Below are positions 9,100 to 16,314 of a DNA stretch of 64,000 nt, piece after piece. Source of the DNA: DASYAE01 sp036501535. GTDB lineage: Bacteria; Actinomycetota; Actinomycetes; Streptomycetales; Catenulisporaceae. Numbering within the stretch: the first letter of the stretch is position 1; every line of letters starts with the position of its first letter. The stretch spans positions 1 to 64,000 of the forward strand of contig DASYAE010000157.1 of the NCBI GenBank assembly GCA_036501535.1, in the 5' to 3' direction. The notes under the pieces are model-generated. The model ran no database searches. It was not told where the DNA came from and was given only the letters and a program-made list of their open reading frames with translations. Made by a program: the position numbers and the translations under genes.

Positions 9100-9498
9100 T
9101 CAGTACCGCTTGTTCTCGCCGCGGTAGTACTCGAAAACCAGCCCGTACACGCCGTAGGCGAAGAACGGCGCGGCGAAGTAGCACAGCCAGAACCCGACCG
9201 CGATGCCGGTGAACATCCCGGCGGCGCCGAGCGCCATGGTGAACGGCCACCAGCTGTGCGGCGAGAAGAAACCCTGCTCGCCGGCGCCCTCGTACGGCTC
9301 GCCGTCCTTGCGGTCGTCCGGCCCGGTCTCGATCCGGTTCGCGGTGAACCACAGGTAGAAGCTGATCATGCCGGACATGCAGGTGGCCATGAACAGCGCC
9401 GCGGTGCCGGTCGGGTCGTACGAGGCGAACCAGTAGATGATGAGGTCGACAGCCAGGAAGACGGCGAGGATGCCGAACAGGTGCGCGGTGGTCTTCAC
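9100..9498 (-). CDS. ctaF: Cytochrome c oxidase subunit IV (actinobacterial)
   Basis: Small 132-residue membrane subunit of the actinobacterial aa3 oxidase with four predicted helices. It has the family features: an N-terminal helix containing YWFASYDPTGTAAL, a central loop naming a WFTANRIETGPDD-like segment, and a C-terminal FEYYRG. The start is GTG, 6 bp after the ctaD stop, with AAGGG in the end of ctaD. It is last in ctaC-ctaD-ctaF. Confidence 0.94.
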   Translation of the reverse strand: MKTTAHLFGILAVFLAVDLIIYWFASYDPTGTAALFMATCMSGMISFYLWFTANRIETGPDDRKDGEPYEGAGEQGFFSPHSWWPFTMALGAAGMFTGIAVGFWLCYFAAPFFAYGVYGLVFEYYRGENKRY

Positions 9499-9504
9499 CC
9501 GGCG

Positions 9505-11253
9505 TCACTTACCCTTCTTCGCCGCGCGCTCGGCGGCTCTCTCTCGGGCCAGCGCCTTCTTGGCCGCGTGGCCCCGCTCGCCGGCCTCGATCTCCATCAG
9601 CGCCACCTCGGGGTGGTGCAGGTCGAAGGCCGGGGACTCGGAGCGCACCCGCGGCAGCGAGTTGAAGTTGTGCCGCGGCGGCGGGCAGCTTGTCGCCCAC
9701 TCGAGCGAGCGGCCCCAGCCCCACGGGTCGTCCACCGTCACCCGCTTGCCGTACTTCGCGGTCTTCCAGACGTTGTACAGGAAGGGGAAGTTGGACAGGC
9801 CGAGCAGATAAGCGCCGATGGTGGAGATCGTGTTCAGCGTGGTCCAGCCGTTCGAGGCCAGGTAGTCGGCGTAGCGGCGGGGCATGCCCTCGGCGCCGAG
9901 CCAGTGCTGGACCAGGAAGGTGGTGTGGAAGCCGACGAACAGGGTCCAGAAGTGGATCTTGCCCAGCCGCTCGTCCAGCATCTTGCCGGTCCACTTGGGC
10001 CACCAGAAGTAGAACCCGGCGAACATCGCGAACACCACCGTGCCGAACAGCACGTAGTGGAAGTGCGCGACCACGAAGTAGGAGTCCTGGACCGCGAAGT
10101 CGATCGGCGGCGAGGCCAGCATGACCCCGGTCAGCCCGCCGAACAGGAAGGTGACCAGGAAGCCGACCGACCACAGCAGCGGCGTGTCGAACGACAGCGA
10201 CCCGCGCCACATGGTGCCGACCCAGTTGAAGAACTTCACCCCGGTGGGCACCGCGATCAGATAGGTCATGAAGGCGAAGAACGGCAGCATGACCGCGCCG
10301 GTGGTGAACATGTGGTGCGCCCACACGGTCACCGACAGGCCGGAGATCGACAGCGTGGCGAAGACCAGGCCGGAGTAGCCGAAGATCGGCTTGCGCGAGA
10401 ACACCGGCAGGATCTCGGTGACGATGCCGAAGAACGGCAGCGCCACGATGTAGACCTCGGGGTGCCCGAAGAACCAGAACAGGTGCTGCCACAGGATCGC
10501 GCCGCCGTTGGCGGAGTCGAAGATGTGCGCGCCGAGCCGGCGGTCCACCTCGAGCGCGAACAGCGCCGCGGCCAGCACCGGGAAGGCGATCAGCACCAGC
10601 ACCGAGGTCAGCAGGATGTTCCAGCAGAAGATCGGCATCCGGAACATGGTCATGCCGGGCATCCGCATGGTGATGATCGTGGTGATGAAGTTCACCGAGC
10701 CGACGATCGTGCCGAAGCCGGACAGCGCCAGGCCCATGATCCACATGTCGCCGCCGACGCCCGGCGAGTAGATCGCGCTGGACAGCGGCGAGTAGGCGAA
10801 CCAGCCGAAGTCGGCCGCGCCCTGCGGGGTCAGGAAGCCGGAGACCGCGATGATCGAGCCGAACAGGAACAGCCAGTAGGCCAGCGCGTTCAGCCGCGGG
10901 AAGGCCACGTCCGGGGCGCCGATCTGCAGCGGCATGATCGCGTTGGCGAAGCCGGCGAACAGCGGGGTGGCGAACATCAGCAGCATGATCGTGCCGTGCA
11001 TGGTGAACGCCTGGTTGTACTGCTCGTCGGTGAGGATCTGCAGCCCCGGGCGGGCCAGCTCGGTGCGGATCAGCAGGGCGAGCAGGCCGCCGAAGCCGAA
11101 GAAGACGCAGGAGGTGATCAGGTAGAGGAACCCGATGACCTTGTGGTCGGTGGAGGTCACCCAGCTGATCACGACCGAGCCGGGCTGCCGGGTGCGGTAG
11201 GAGGCGACCGACGGCGAGGCGTGTTCGACCGCCGGGTCGTTGAGCGCGGTCAC
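9505..11253 (-). CDS. ctaD: Cytochrome c oxidase subunit I
   Basis: Catalytic haem-copper subunit of the aa3 oxidase, reducing oxygen to water and pumping protons. The 582-residue protein carries the low-spin haem ligand in TMHGTIML, the CuB and cross-linked Tyr motif GHPEVYI, the CuB His pair WAHHMF, and the haem-a/a3 ligands in VAHFHYV. Twelve membrane helices fit. The GTG start overlaps the ctaC stop by 4 bp. A basic, Ala/Lys-rich tail of about 35 residues closes the protein. Confidence 0.97.
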   Translation of the reverse strand: MTALNDPAVEHASPSVASYRTRQPGSVVISWVTSTDHKVIGFLYLITSCVFFGFGGLLALLIRTELARPGLQILTDEQYNQAFTMHGTIMLLMFATPLFAGFANAIMPLQIGAPDVAFPRLNALAYWLFLFGSIIAVSGFLTPQGAADFGWFAYSPLSSAIYSPGVGGDMWIMGLALSGFGTIVGSVNFITTIITMRMPGMTMFRMPIFCWNILLTSVLVLIAFPVLAAALFALEVDRRLGAHIFDSANGGAILWQHLFWFFGHPEVYIVALPFFGIVTEILPVFSRKPIFGYSGLVFATLSISGLSVTVWAHHMFTTGAVMLPFFAFMTYLIAVPTGVKFFNWVGTMWRGSLSFDTPLLWSVGFLVTFLFGGLTGVMLASPPIDFAVQDSYFVVAHFHYVLFGTVVFAMFAGFYFWWPKWTGKMLDERLGKIHFWTLFVGFHTTFLVQHWLGAEGMPRRYADYLASNGWTTLNTISTIGAYLLGLSNFPFLYNVWKTAKYGKRVTVDDPWGWGRSLEWATSCPPPRHNFNSLPRVRSESPAFDLHHPEVALMEIEAGERGHAAKKALARERAAERAAKKGK

Positions 11254-12224
11254 GAGGCCCTACCTCCCGTTGCGTTCTTGCCCTTCACGCCGGTCGCCGG
11301 GCCGACCCGGCAGTTGACCACCGTGTTGGCGTTGCCGGTGTCGCTGCCGCAGCCGACGGCGAGCTCGCCCGTCTGGCCCTCTGTGGCCAGCTGGTCGATG
11401 TGCGCCTGGTACTGCTCCGGCGTCACGACGTCGACCCAGAAGAGCATCCGCGAGTGGCCCACGCCGCACAGTTCCGCGCACTCTCCGCTGAACGTGCCCA
11501 GCCGGTTCGGGGTGACCTCGAACTGGTTGACCCGCCCGGGCACCACGTCCAGCTTGAACAGGAAGGCCGGGATCCAGAACGAGTGGATCACGTCCGGGGA
11601 GGTCAGGGTGAACTTGACCTCCTCGTTCAGCGGCAGGTACAGGGTCGGCGGCTGGCCGGGCGTACCGGCGTCCCAGACCGCCGGCGACGCGGAGGTCGCG
11701 GTCGACTTCGGGATCGAGGCGTCGTAGTTGTAGTTGAAGGTCCAGCTCCACTGCCGGCCGACCACGTTGACGCTGGTGTACTGGTTGTTGTTGATCGCCA
11801 GCAGCGAAGACTCGTCCTTGGCGGTGAAGTAGAACAGCACCAGCACCGCGATGATCGGGACCGCCGTGTACAGCAGCTCGATCGGCAGGTTGTAACGGGT
11901 CTGCGGGGGCACCTCGATGCCGTGCCGGGAGCGGCGGTGGAAGAAGCTGCTCCACAGGATCAGGCCCCACACCAGCGCGCCGACCGCGAAGGCGGCGATC
12001 CACGAGCCCTGCCACAGGTGCAGCGTGGTGGGCGCCTGGGTCGTCGCCGGATCCGGGAATCCGAGCCGGGTGAAGGCGTTGCTGGTGCAGCCGGAGGCCG
12101 CCAGCAGCACGACGCCGGCCAGCGCCGTGCGCGCGGCGAAGCGCCGCTTTCTAGACGCCGCAGGACGCCGCCGGGCTGGATCGCCCAGCAGGCGCGGCCT
12201 GCGTTCGGAGCCGCTGTGACTCAA
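11250..12224 (-). CDS. ctaC: Cytochrome c oxidase subunit II (lipoprotein)
   Basis: CuA-bearing subunit that takes electrons from QcrC. A lipobox (LLAASGC) closes the signal peptide, followed by two membrane helices. The cupredoxin domain has CuA ligands in the first His of VIHSFWIP and in GECAELCGVGHSRM. I set the start at the TTG at 12224 (SHSGSERR...), which follows GGGAAGGG. This matches the Streptomyces N-terminus as I remember it, whereas the 64 upstream codons are Arg/Pro-rich with no ribosome site. The C-terminus has an extra Cys pair in a Gly/Asn-rich tail. It overlaps ctaD by 4 bp and diverges from the desulfurase gene. Confidence 0.93.
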   Translation of the reverse strand: MSHSGSERRPRLLGDPARRRPAASRKRRFAARTALAGVVLLAASGCTSNAFTRLGFPDPATTQAPTTLHLWQGSWIAAFAVGALVWGLILWSSFFHRRSRHGIEVPPQTRYNLPIELLYTAVPIIAVLVLFYFTAKDESSLLAINNNQYTSVNVVGRQWSWTFNYNYDASIPKSTATSASPAVWDAGTPGQPPTLYLPLNEEVKFTLTSPDVIHSFWIPAFLFKLDVVPGRVNQFEVTPNRLGTFSGECAELCGVGHSRMLFWVDVVTPEQYQAHIDQLATEGQTGELAVGCGSDTGNANTVVNCRVGPATGVKGKNATGGRAS

Positions 12225-12518
12225 CGTAGCCCTTCCCGAATTCTCGCGCCCCGCGCACCGGCGCCAGACCGGAGGGCCGCGTCGGCGGCGGCCTGGGGAC
12301 GGTCGGCGCCCGCAGTGCGGGCAGGGGTTCAGTTCCGCGGCCAAACCATACTCCAGGCCCTTCGGGCCGATTGAGGGAGGTACCCCCCGAGCCCTGAGCC
12401 ATGGATCACGGCTCATGCATCCGGGCTAATCGCGCGGTATTGATAGGAGGTCCGAACCGGTACTGATGCGGGGATGACTGGGCGTCAGGTTGTGCTTATG
12501 GCGGCAATGGCCACTAAT

Positions 12519-12543
12519 GTCGCAATCTGCGACCACATAGTGT
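12519..12543 (+). promoter_or_regulatory. Palindrome GTCGCA-N3-TGCGAC and -10-like box before the desulfurase-TusA gene
   Basis: A perfect inverted repeat (12519-12533) followed 4 bp later by TAGTGT, a fair TAnnnT -10 box. The GTG start lies at 12551, about where transcription would begin, so the gene may be leaderless with the palindrome overlapping the -35/-10 spacer as an operator. Seen: palindrome and spacing. Inferred: promoter and repressor. Confidence 0.4.
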
Positions 12544-12550
12544 TGGTCAT

Positions 12551-14008
12551 GTGGTGACTGCGAACGGACGGGTGTTCCTCGACGCCGCGACCGGCGAGCC
12601 TATGGACCCGGTTGCGCGCGACGCCTACCTCGCCGCGCTGGATGACGGTTGGGCCGACGCCGATCGGTTGTACCGCGAAGGGCGACGGGCACGGCTGCTG
12701 CTCGACGCGGCGCGCGAGGCCGTTGCGGAGCAGCTCGGTGCGCGGGCGGACGAGACAGTATTTACCGCGTCAGGTACGGCGGCTGTACACACTGCGATCG
12801 CCGGGATCGCCGGAGGGCGGCTTCGCGCCGGGCGGCGCATCATCGCCAGCGCCGTGGAGCACTCGAGCGTTCTGCACGCGGCCGAGCATGCCGCGACCGT
12901 CAACGGCGGCTCGGTCGGCCTCGTCCCGGTCGCGAAGAGCGGGCTCGTCGATCTCGGCGCGTTCGAGCACGAACTGACGGCCGGTCAGGTCGCCCTGGCC
13001 TGCCTTCAGGCGGCCAATCACGAGGTCGGCACGACGCAGCCGGTCGCCGAGGCCTGGCGGCTGTGCGCCGAAGCGCAGGTCCCGCTGCTGGTCGACGCGG
13101 CCGCGGCGCTCGGCCGCGGGCCGGTCCCGGAGACCTGGTCCGCGATCTGCGGGTCCGCGCGCAAGTGGGGCGGACCGGGCGGGGTCGGGATCCTGGCGGT
13201 GCGCAAGGGAACCCGGTTCGCGCCGGCCGGGCCGGAAGACGAGCGTGAAGGCGGCCGGGTGCCCGGGCCGGTCAACGTCCCCGCGGCGCTGGCCGCGGCG
13301 GCGGCGCTGCGGGCGCGCGTCGCCGAGCGCGAGGCGGTCGCCGCCCGGCACCGGGAGCTGACCGCGCGGATCCGCGAGCAGGTGCCGCTGCTTGTGCCGG
13401 ATGTCGAGGTCGTCGGCGACCCGGAGGCCCGGCTGCCGCACATCGTGACCTTCTCCTGCCTTTACGCCTCGGGCGAGGCGCTGCTGACCGAGCTGGACCG
13501 GGCCGGGTTCTCGGTCTCGTCCGGATCCTCGTGCACCGCCTCGACTCTGACGCCGAGCCACGTCCTCGAGGCGATGGGCGTGCTCAGCCACGGCAACCTC
13601 AGGGTCTCGCTGCCCTGGCGGGCCGCCGCGGACGACGTCGGCCGGTTCCTCGCCGCGCTGCCCGGCATCGTGGCCGCCGTCCGGGCCCAGGCCCCCGCGC
13701 TCGGCGACGCCCCGGCACCGGCACCGGCGGCGCATCCCACTGCTCCTTTTGAGAGCTTGGACGCCGCGCCGGCTGAGCCGGACGAAGGACCCGCAGTCGT
13801 GATCGACTCGCTCGGACGGCCCTGCCCGATCCCGGTGATCGAACTGGCCCGCCGGATCACGCAGGCGCCGGTCGGCGGCACGGTGCGGGTGCTGGCGGAC
13901 GATCCGGCGGCGAGGCTGGACATCCCGGCCTGGTGCGAGATGCGCGGGCACGCGTTCCTCGGCGCGGGAGCCGGGGGCACCTCGTTCGACGTGCGCCGGG
14001 AGCACTGA
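12551..14008 (+). CDS. Cysteine desulfurase fused to a TusA-type sulfurtransferase domain
   Basis: A PLP-dependent class V desulfurase (residues 1-370) joined by a Pro/Ala linker to a TusA domain (about 410-485). The PLP lysine is in GSARKWGGPG and the persulfide-forming Cys in SGSSCTAS. The TusA Cys is in the canonical SLGRPCPIP. The fusion implies direct persulfide handover from desulfurase to carrier, feeding tRNA thiolation or cofactor sulfur. From memory, similar fusions sit beside ctaC in Streptomyces. It is divergent from ctaC. No Shine-Dalgarno precedes the GTG, so it may be leaderless. Confidence 0.9.
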   Translation: MVTANGRVFLDAATGEPMDPVARDAYLAALDDGWADADRLYREGRRARLLLDAAREAVAEQLGARADETVFTASGTAAVHTAIAGIAGGRLRAGRRIIASAVEHSSVLHAAEHAATVNGGSVGLVPVAKSGLVDLGAFEHELTAGQVALACLQAANHEVGTTQPVAEAWRLCAEAQVPLLVDAAAALGRGPVPETWSAICGSARKWGGPGGVGILAVRKGTRFAPAGPEDEREGGRVPGPVNVPAALAAAAALRARVAEREAVAARHRELTARIREQVPLLVPDVEVVGDPEARLPHIVTFSCLYASGEALLTELDRAGFSVSSGSSCTASTLTPSHVLEAMGVLSHGNLRVSLPWRAAADDVGRFLAALPGIVAAVRAQAPALGDAPAPAPAAHPTAPFESLDAAPAEPDEGPAVVIDSLGRPCPIPVIELARRITQAPVGGTVRVLADDPAARLDIPAWCEMRGHAFLGAGAGGTSFDVRREH

Positions 14009-14120
14009 CCGACGTTTCTGCGCATGACGCGGAACCCGGAGGGGCATCCAGCCGTCCAAGGTGAGTCAGTCAACACAGAGGAACGACCGGGACTCCACGG
14101 ATTCTTCAGCAGAAGAGGCG

Positions 14121-14756
14121 ATGACGGTGTTCGGACATCCTCCCGCCGTGCGCGGCAGGTCCGCGACTGCCGGGGCTTGTACGGCGATCGGAGTGATCGG
14201 ACTGTCCCTGCTCGCGGCCGGCTGCGGAAGCCAGCGGGCCACCGCGGGCGCGGCGCCCTCGTCCGGGACCGGCTCGTCGGCCTCGGCGACCGCGACCGGC
14301 ACCTCGGCCTCCGCAACCGCTTCGGCGAGTTCGCCCGCTCCTTCGGCCGGCTCCTCCACCTCCGGGGGCGCGGCGCCGGGGGCGAGCTCGTCGGTGAACC
14401 CGGGCGGCCCGATGATCGGCTTGCCGGTGATGGCGCCCGAAGCCCAGGTGGACCAGCTGCCGGCCGGCGCAACCTACATCGCCTTCGGAGACGCCAGCCG
14501 CAGCGCGAACGGCATGACGCTCTATCTGAACTTCGAGGCGGCCGGCGGCGCCTGCGGGAAGTACGACGCGGTGGCGCAGCAGACCTCGACGACCGTGTCG
14601 GTCGGCATCGCGCACCTGCCGAGGCCCAGCGGCGTCATGTGCCCGATGTTCGTGACGATCACGAACCTGGAAGTGCAGCTCTCGGCGCCGCTCGGCAGCC
14701 GGACGGTGATCGACCTGGCGGACGGCCAGGCGGTCCCGGTGGCGGTGGCCGGATGA
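14121..14756 (+). CDS. Putative secreted lipoprotein of unknown function
   Basis: A 211-residue protein with a signal peptide ending in the lipobox LLAAGC (residues 30-35). A long Ser/Ala/Thr/Gly linker (36-105) follows, then a C-terminal domain of about 100 residues with two or three Cys (for example GGACGKYD and GVMCPMF), perhaps forming a disulfide. I do not recognise the domain. The start ATG follows AGAAGAGG; the frame is open to a GTG at 14061 without a better site. It lies 112 bp after the desulfurase gene on the same strand, and the next 800 bp are gene-free. Confidence 0.75.
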   Translation: MTVFGHPPAVRGRSATAGACTAIGVIGLSLLAAGCGSQRATAGAAPSSGTGSSASATATGTSASATASASSPAPSAGSSTSGGAAPGASSSVNPGGPMIGLPVMAPEAQVDQLPAGATYIAFGDASRSANGMTLYLNFEAAGGACGKYDAVAQQTSTTVSVGIAHLPRPSGVMCPMFVTITNLEVQLSAPLGSRTVIDLADGQAVPVAVAG

Positions 14757-14862
14757 CCGCCGGGCCCGGGGATCCGGCCGAGAATTCCGGCCGGGCGCGG
14801 AACCGAAAGGGGAGACAGACCGTTCTAACCTGTGAGTGCGTGCTTCCGGAAGCGGCCGATAG

Positions 14863-14905
14863 CGCTACACTGAGTAGCGTGATGGCTACGAAGCGCTGTA
14901 GCCAT
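14863..14905. repeat. Two adjacent short hairpins
   Basis: CGCTAC-actga-GTAGCG (14863-14879) and the perfect 8-bp stem ATGGCTAC/GTAGCCAT with an 8-nt loop (14882-14905). Both arms share the core GCTAC/GTAGC. They lie in the gene-free stretch after the lipoprotein gene, and the remaining sequence up to about 15100 shows no convincing reading frame. Confidence 0.45.
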
Positions 14906-15107
14906 CCGGCGGGCATGGCGACGAGGGCGTTCCACCGAGGCGCAGGCGGTCCGGCTGTGCGCGCATCAGCCGAGCCGGGCAGGCTCTGCGCAGGTGGAAG
15001 CGGCTTCTCTGAGAAATTCCTACGATCTCTCGAGAAGGCGCAGACAGGGTGTCGGCGAGCAGGCACACTGTCTTTCAACTCCACAGTTCGGATGACTGGA
15101 GAGCCAA

Positions 15108-15175
15108 TGACGGACAGTGTCCTGTACGGGACACAGCATCTCTCTTGAGGCGCTGGGCCAATTGACGGACACTGT
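15108..15175. promoter_or_regulatory. Repeated TGACGGACANTGT boxes and a near-palindrome
   Basis: The 13-mer TGACGGACAGTGT (15108-15120) recurs as TGACGGACACTGT (15163-15175), exactly 55 bp apart. The first copy overlaps GTGTCCTGTACGGGACAC (15117-15134), an 18-bp palindrome with one mismatched pair. These look like regulator-binding sites in the region leading to the structured RNA at 15270-15443. Confidence 0.4.
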
Positions 15176-15269
15176 GTTAAACGCACCGGCCACAGCACAA
15201 TGATCGGAATAACGGCGGGTGTCCACGGGAACACGGAACCGGAACTCCGGACGACGTAATAGCATGAAC

Positions 15270-15443
15270 TTTGTCAATTGCACATGAGCCCGCGCCCGCG
15301 CTGCTCCTCCCCCCGGCGGTGCGGACGCTGTAGCGGAACCCGGGCAGCCATCAGTCGGCGCGCTGATGCGGGTTCCGTCGCACAGAGGTAGGGCCCTCGG
15401 CGTGATCTGTGGGTAGTCACGTCGAGGGCCCTGCCGCTTTTTT
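15270..15443 (+). ncRNA. Candidate structured small RNA with C-rich hairpin loop
   Basis: No reading frame fits here, but three consecutive hairpins do. Hairpin 1 (15296-15324) has a 9-bp stem with two G-U pairs and a loop containing CCCCCC. Hairpin 2 (15334-15377) has outer stem CGGAACCCG/CGGGTTCCG enclosing inner stem CATCAG/CTGATG. Hairpin 3 is a strong terminator (15390-15443). A -10-like TAATAG at 15257-15262 would start transcription near 15270, giving about 175 nt. The six-C loop recalls the actinobacterial 6C RNA, but only one such loop is present, so that identity is weak. Strand follows the terminator. Confidence 0.5.
15390..15443 (+). terminator. Intrinsic terminator of the candidate small RNA
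   Basis: A 16-bp stem (AGGGCCCTCGGCGTGA paired with TCACGTCGAGGGCCCT, one G-U pair), an 11-nt loop, then GCCGC and six T residues at 15438-15443. It is the best T-tract terminator in the window. It can only serve a plus-strand transcript ending before hemQ, which converges from the other side. Confidence 0.85.
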
Positions 15444-15555
15444 CGAGCGGTACCGCCCGGCGGCCGGATGATCGATTGCACCAACGTGATCGATCAACTA
15501 CTCAGTCGGGGCTGTGCTCAACCAACCGTGCTCGCTCGAATACCAGATAGGCGCC

Positions 15556-16314
15556 TCACGGCAGATTCGCGGTGATCTCCTCGAGGGCGCGCCGCCGGCC
15601 GGTGTAGAAGGGGACTTCCAGACGCACATGGCGGCGGGTCTCCGAGCCGCGCAGGTGCCGCATGAGATCGATGATGCGGTGCAGTTCGTCCGCCTCGAAG
15701 GCGAGCAGCCACTCGTAGTCGCCGAGCGCGAACGCGGGCACCGTGTTGGCCCGCACGTCCGGGTATTCGCGCGACATCATCCCGTGCTCGGCCAGCAGCG
15801 CCCGGCGCTCCTCGTCGGGCAGCAGGTACCAGTCGTACGAGCGCACGAAGGGGTAGACCGCGACCCAGTCCCGGGCCGGCTCCCCGGCCAGGTAGGCCGG
15901 GATGTGGCTCTTGTTGAACTCGGCCGGCCGGTGCAGCGCCATGTTCGACCACACCGGCTCGCAGGCCCGGCCCAGCGCGGTGCGGCGGAAGCGGGCATAG
16001 GCCTCCTGCAGCGCCTCGGCGGTCTCGGCGTGCCACCAGATCAGCAGGTCGGCGTCCGCGCGCAGGCCGGAGACCTCGTAGGTGCCCCGCACGACCACGT
16101 CCTTGCGGGCGAGGTCGCCGAAGAGATCCTCGACCTCGTGCGCGTACTCGGCCCGCAGCTCGTCGGGAATCGGGCGCGCCGCCCGGAACACGGACCACGC
16201 GGTGTACCGCAGGATCTCGTTGAGCTCCCGCGCCTTGCGGCCGGCCGGGGCCGGCTGCTGCGCCGTGGAGCCGTCCGCCGGCTCGGCGCCGGTCGTGCTC
16301 GCTTGATCAGTCAT
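15556..16314 (-). CDS. hemQ: Coproheme decarboxylase (chlorite dismutase family)
   Basis: Last enzyme of the coproporphyrin-dependent haem pathway of Gram-positive bacteria, decarboxylating coproheme to haem b. The 252-residue protein has the two ferredoxin-like halves of the family. It contains the actinobacterial stretch VYPFVRSYDWYLLP, whose Tyr corresponds to the catalytic Tyr, plus the conserved KSHIPAY and ALGDYEWLLAFEAD segments. The ATG at 16314 follows AAGGCACGAG and overlaps the hemY stop by 8 bp, so it is the third gene of hemE-hemY-hemQ. The upstream 33 codons of open frame belong to hemY. Confidence 0.95.
   Translation of the reverse strand: MTDQASTTGAEPADGSTAQQPAPAGRKARELNEILRYTAWSVFRAARPIPDELRAEYAHEVEDLFGDLARKDVVVRGTYEVSGLRADADLLIWWHAETAEALQEAYARFRRTALGRACEPVWSNMALHRPAEFNKSHIPAYLAGEPARDWVAVYPFVRSYDWYLLPDEERRALLAEHGMMSREYPDVRANTVPAFALGDYEWLLAFEADELHRIIDLMRHLRGSETRRHVRLEVPFYTGRRRALEEITANLP

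Noticed and set aside
9061..11727. 888-codon plus-strand open frame opposite ctaF-ctaD-ctaC
   Set aside because: Antisense shadow of oxidase genes with intact motifs on the other strand.
15296..15443. Firm assignment of the structured RNA as 6C RNA, tmRNA or RNase P RNA
   Set aside because: Only one six-C loop is present, and no tmRNA tag frame, CCA end or RNase P core sequence was seen.
15020..15484. Open frames on both strands across the gene-free stretch 14757-15555
   Set aside because: Low-complexity, no ribosome site, no recognisable fold, and they run through clear hairpins and a T-tract terminator.
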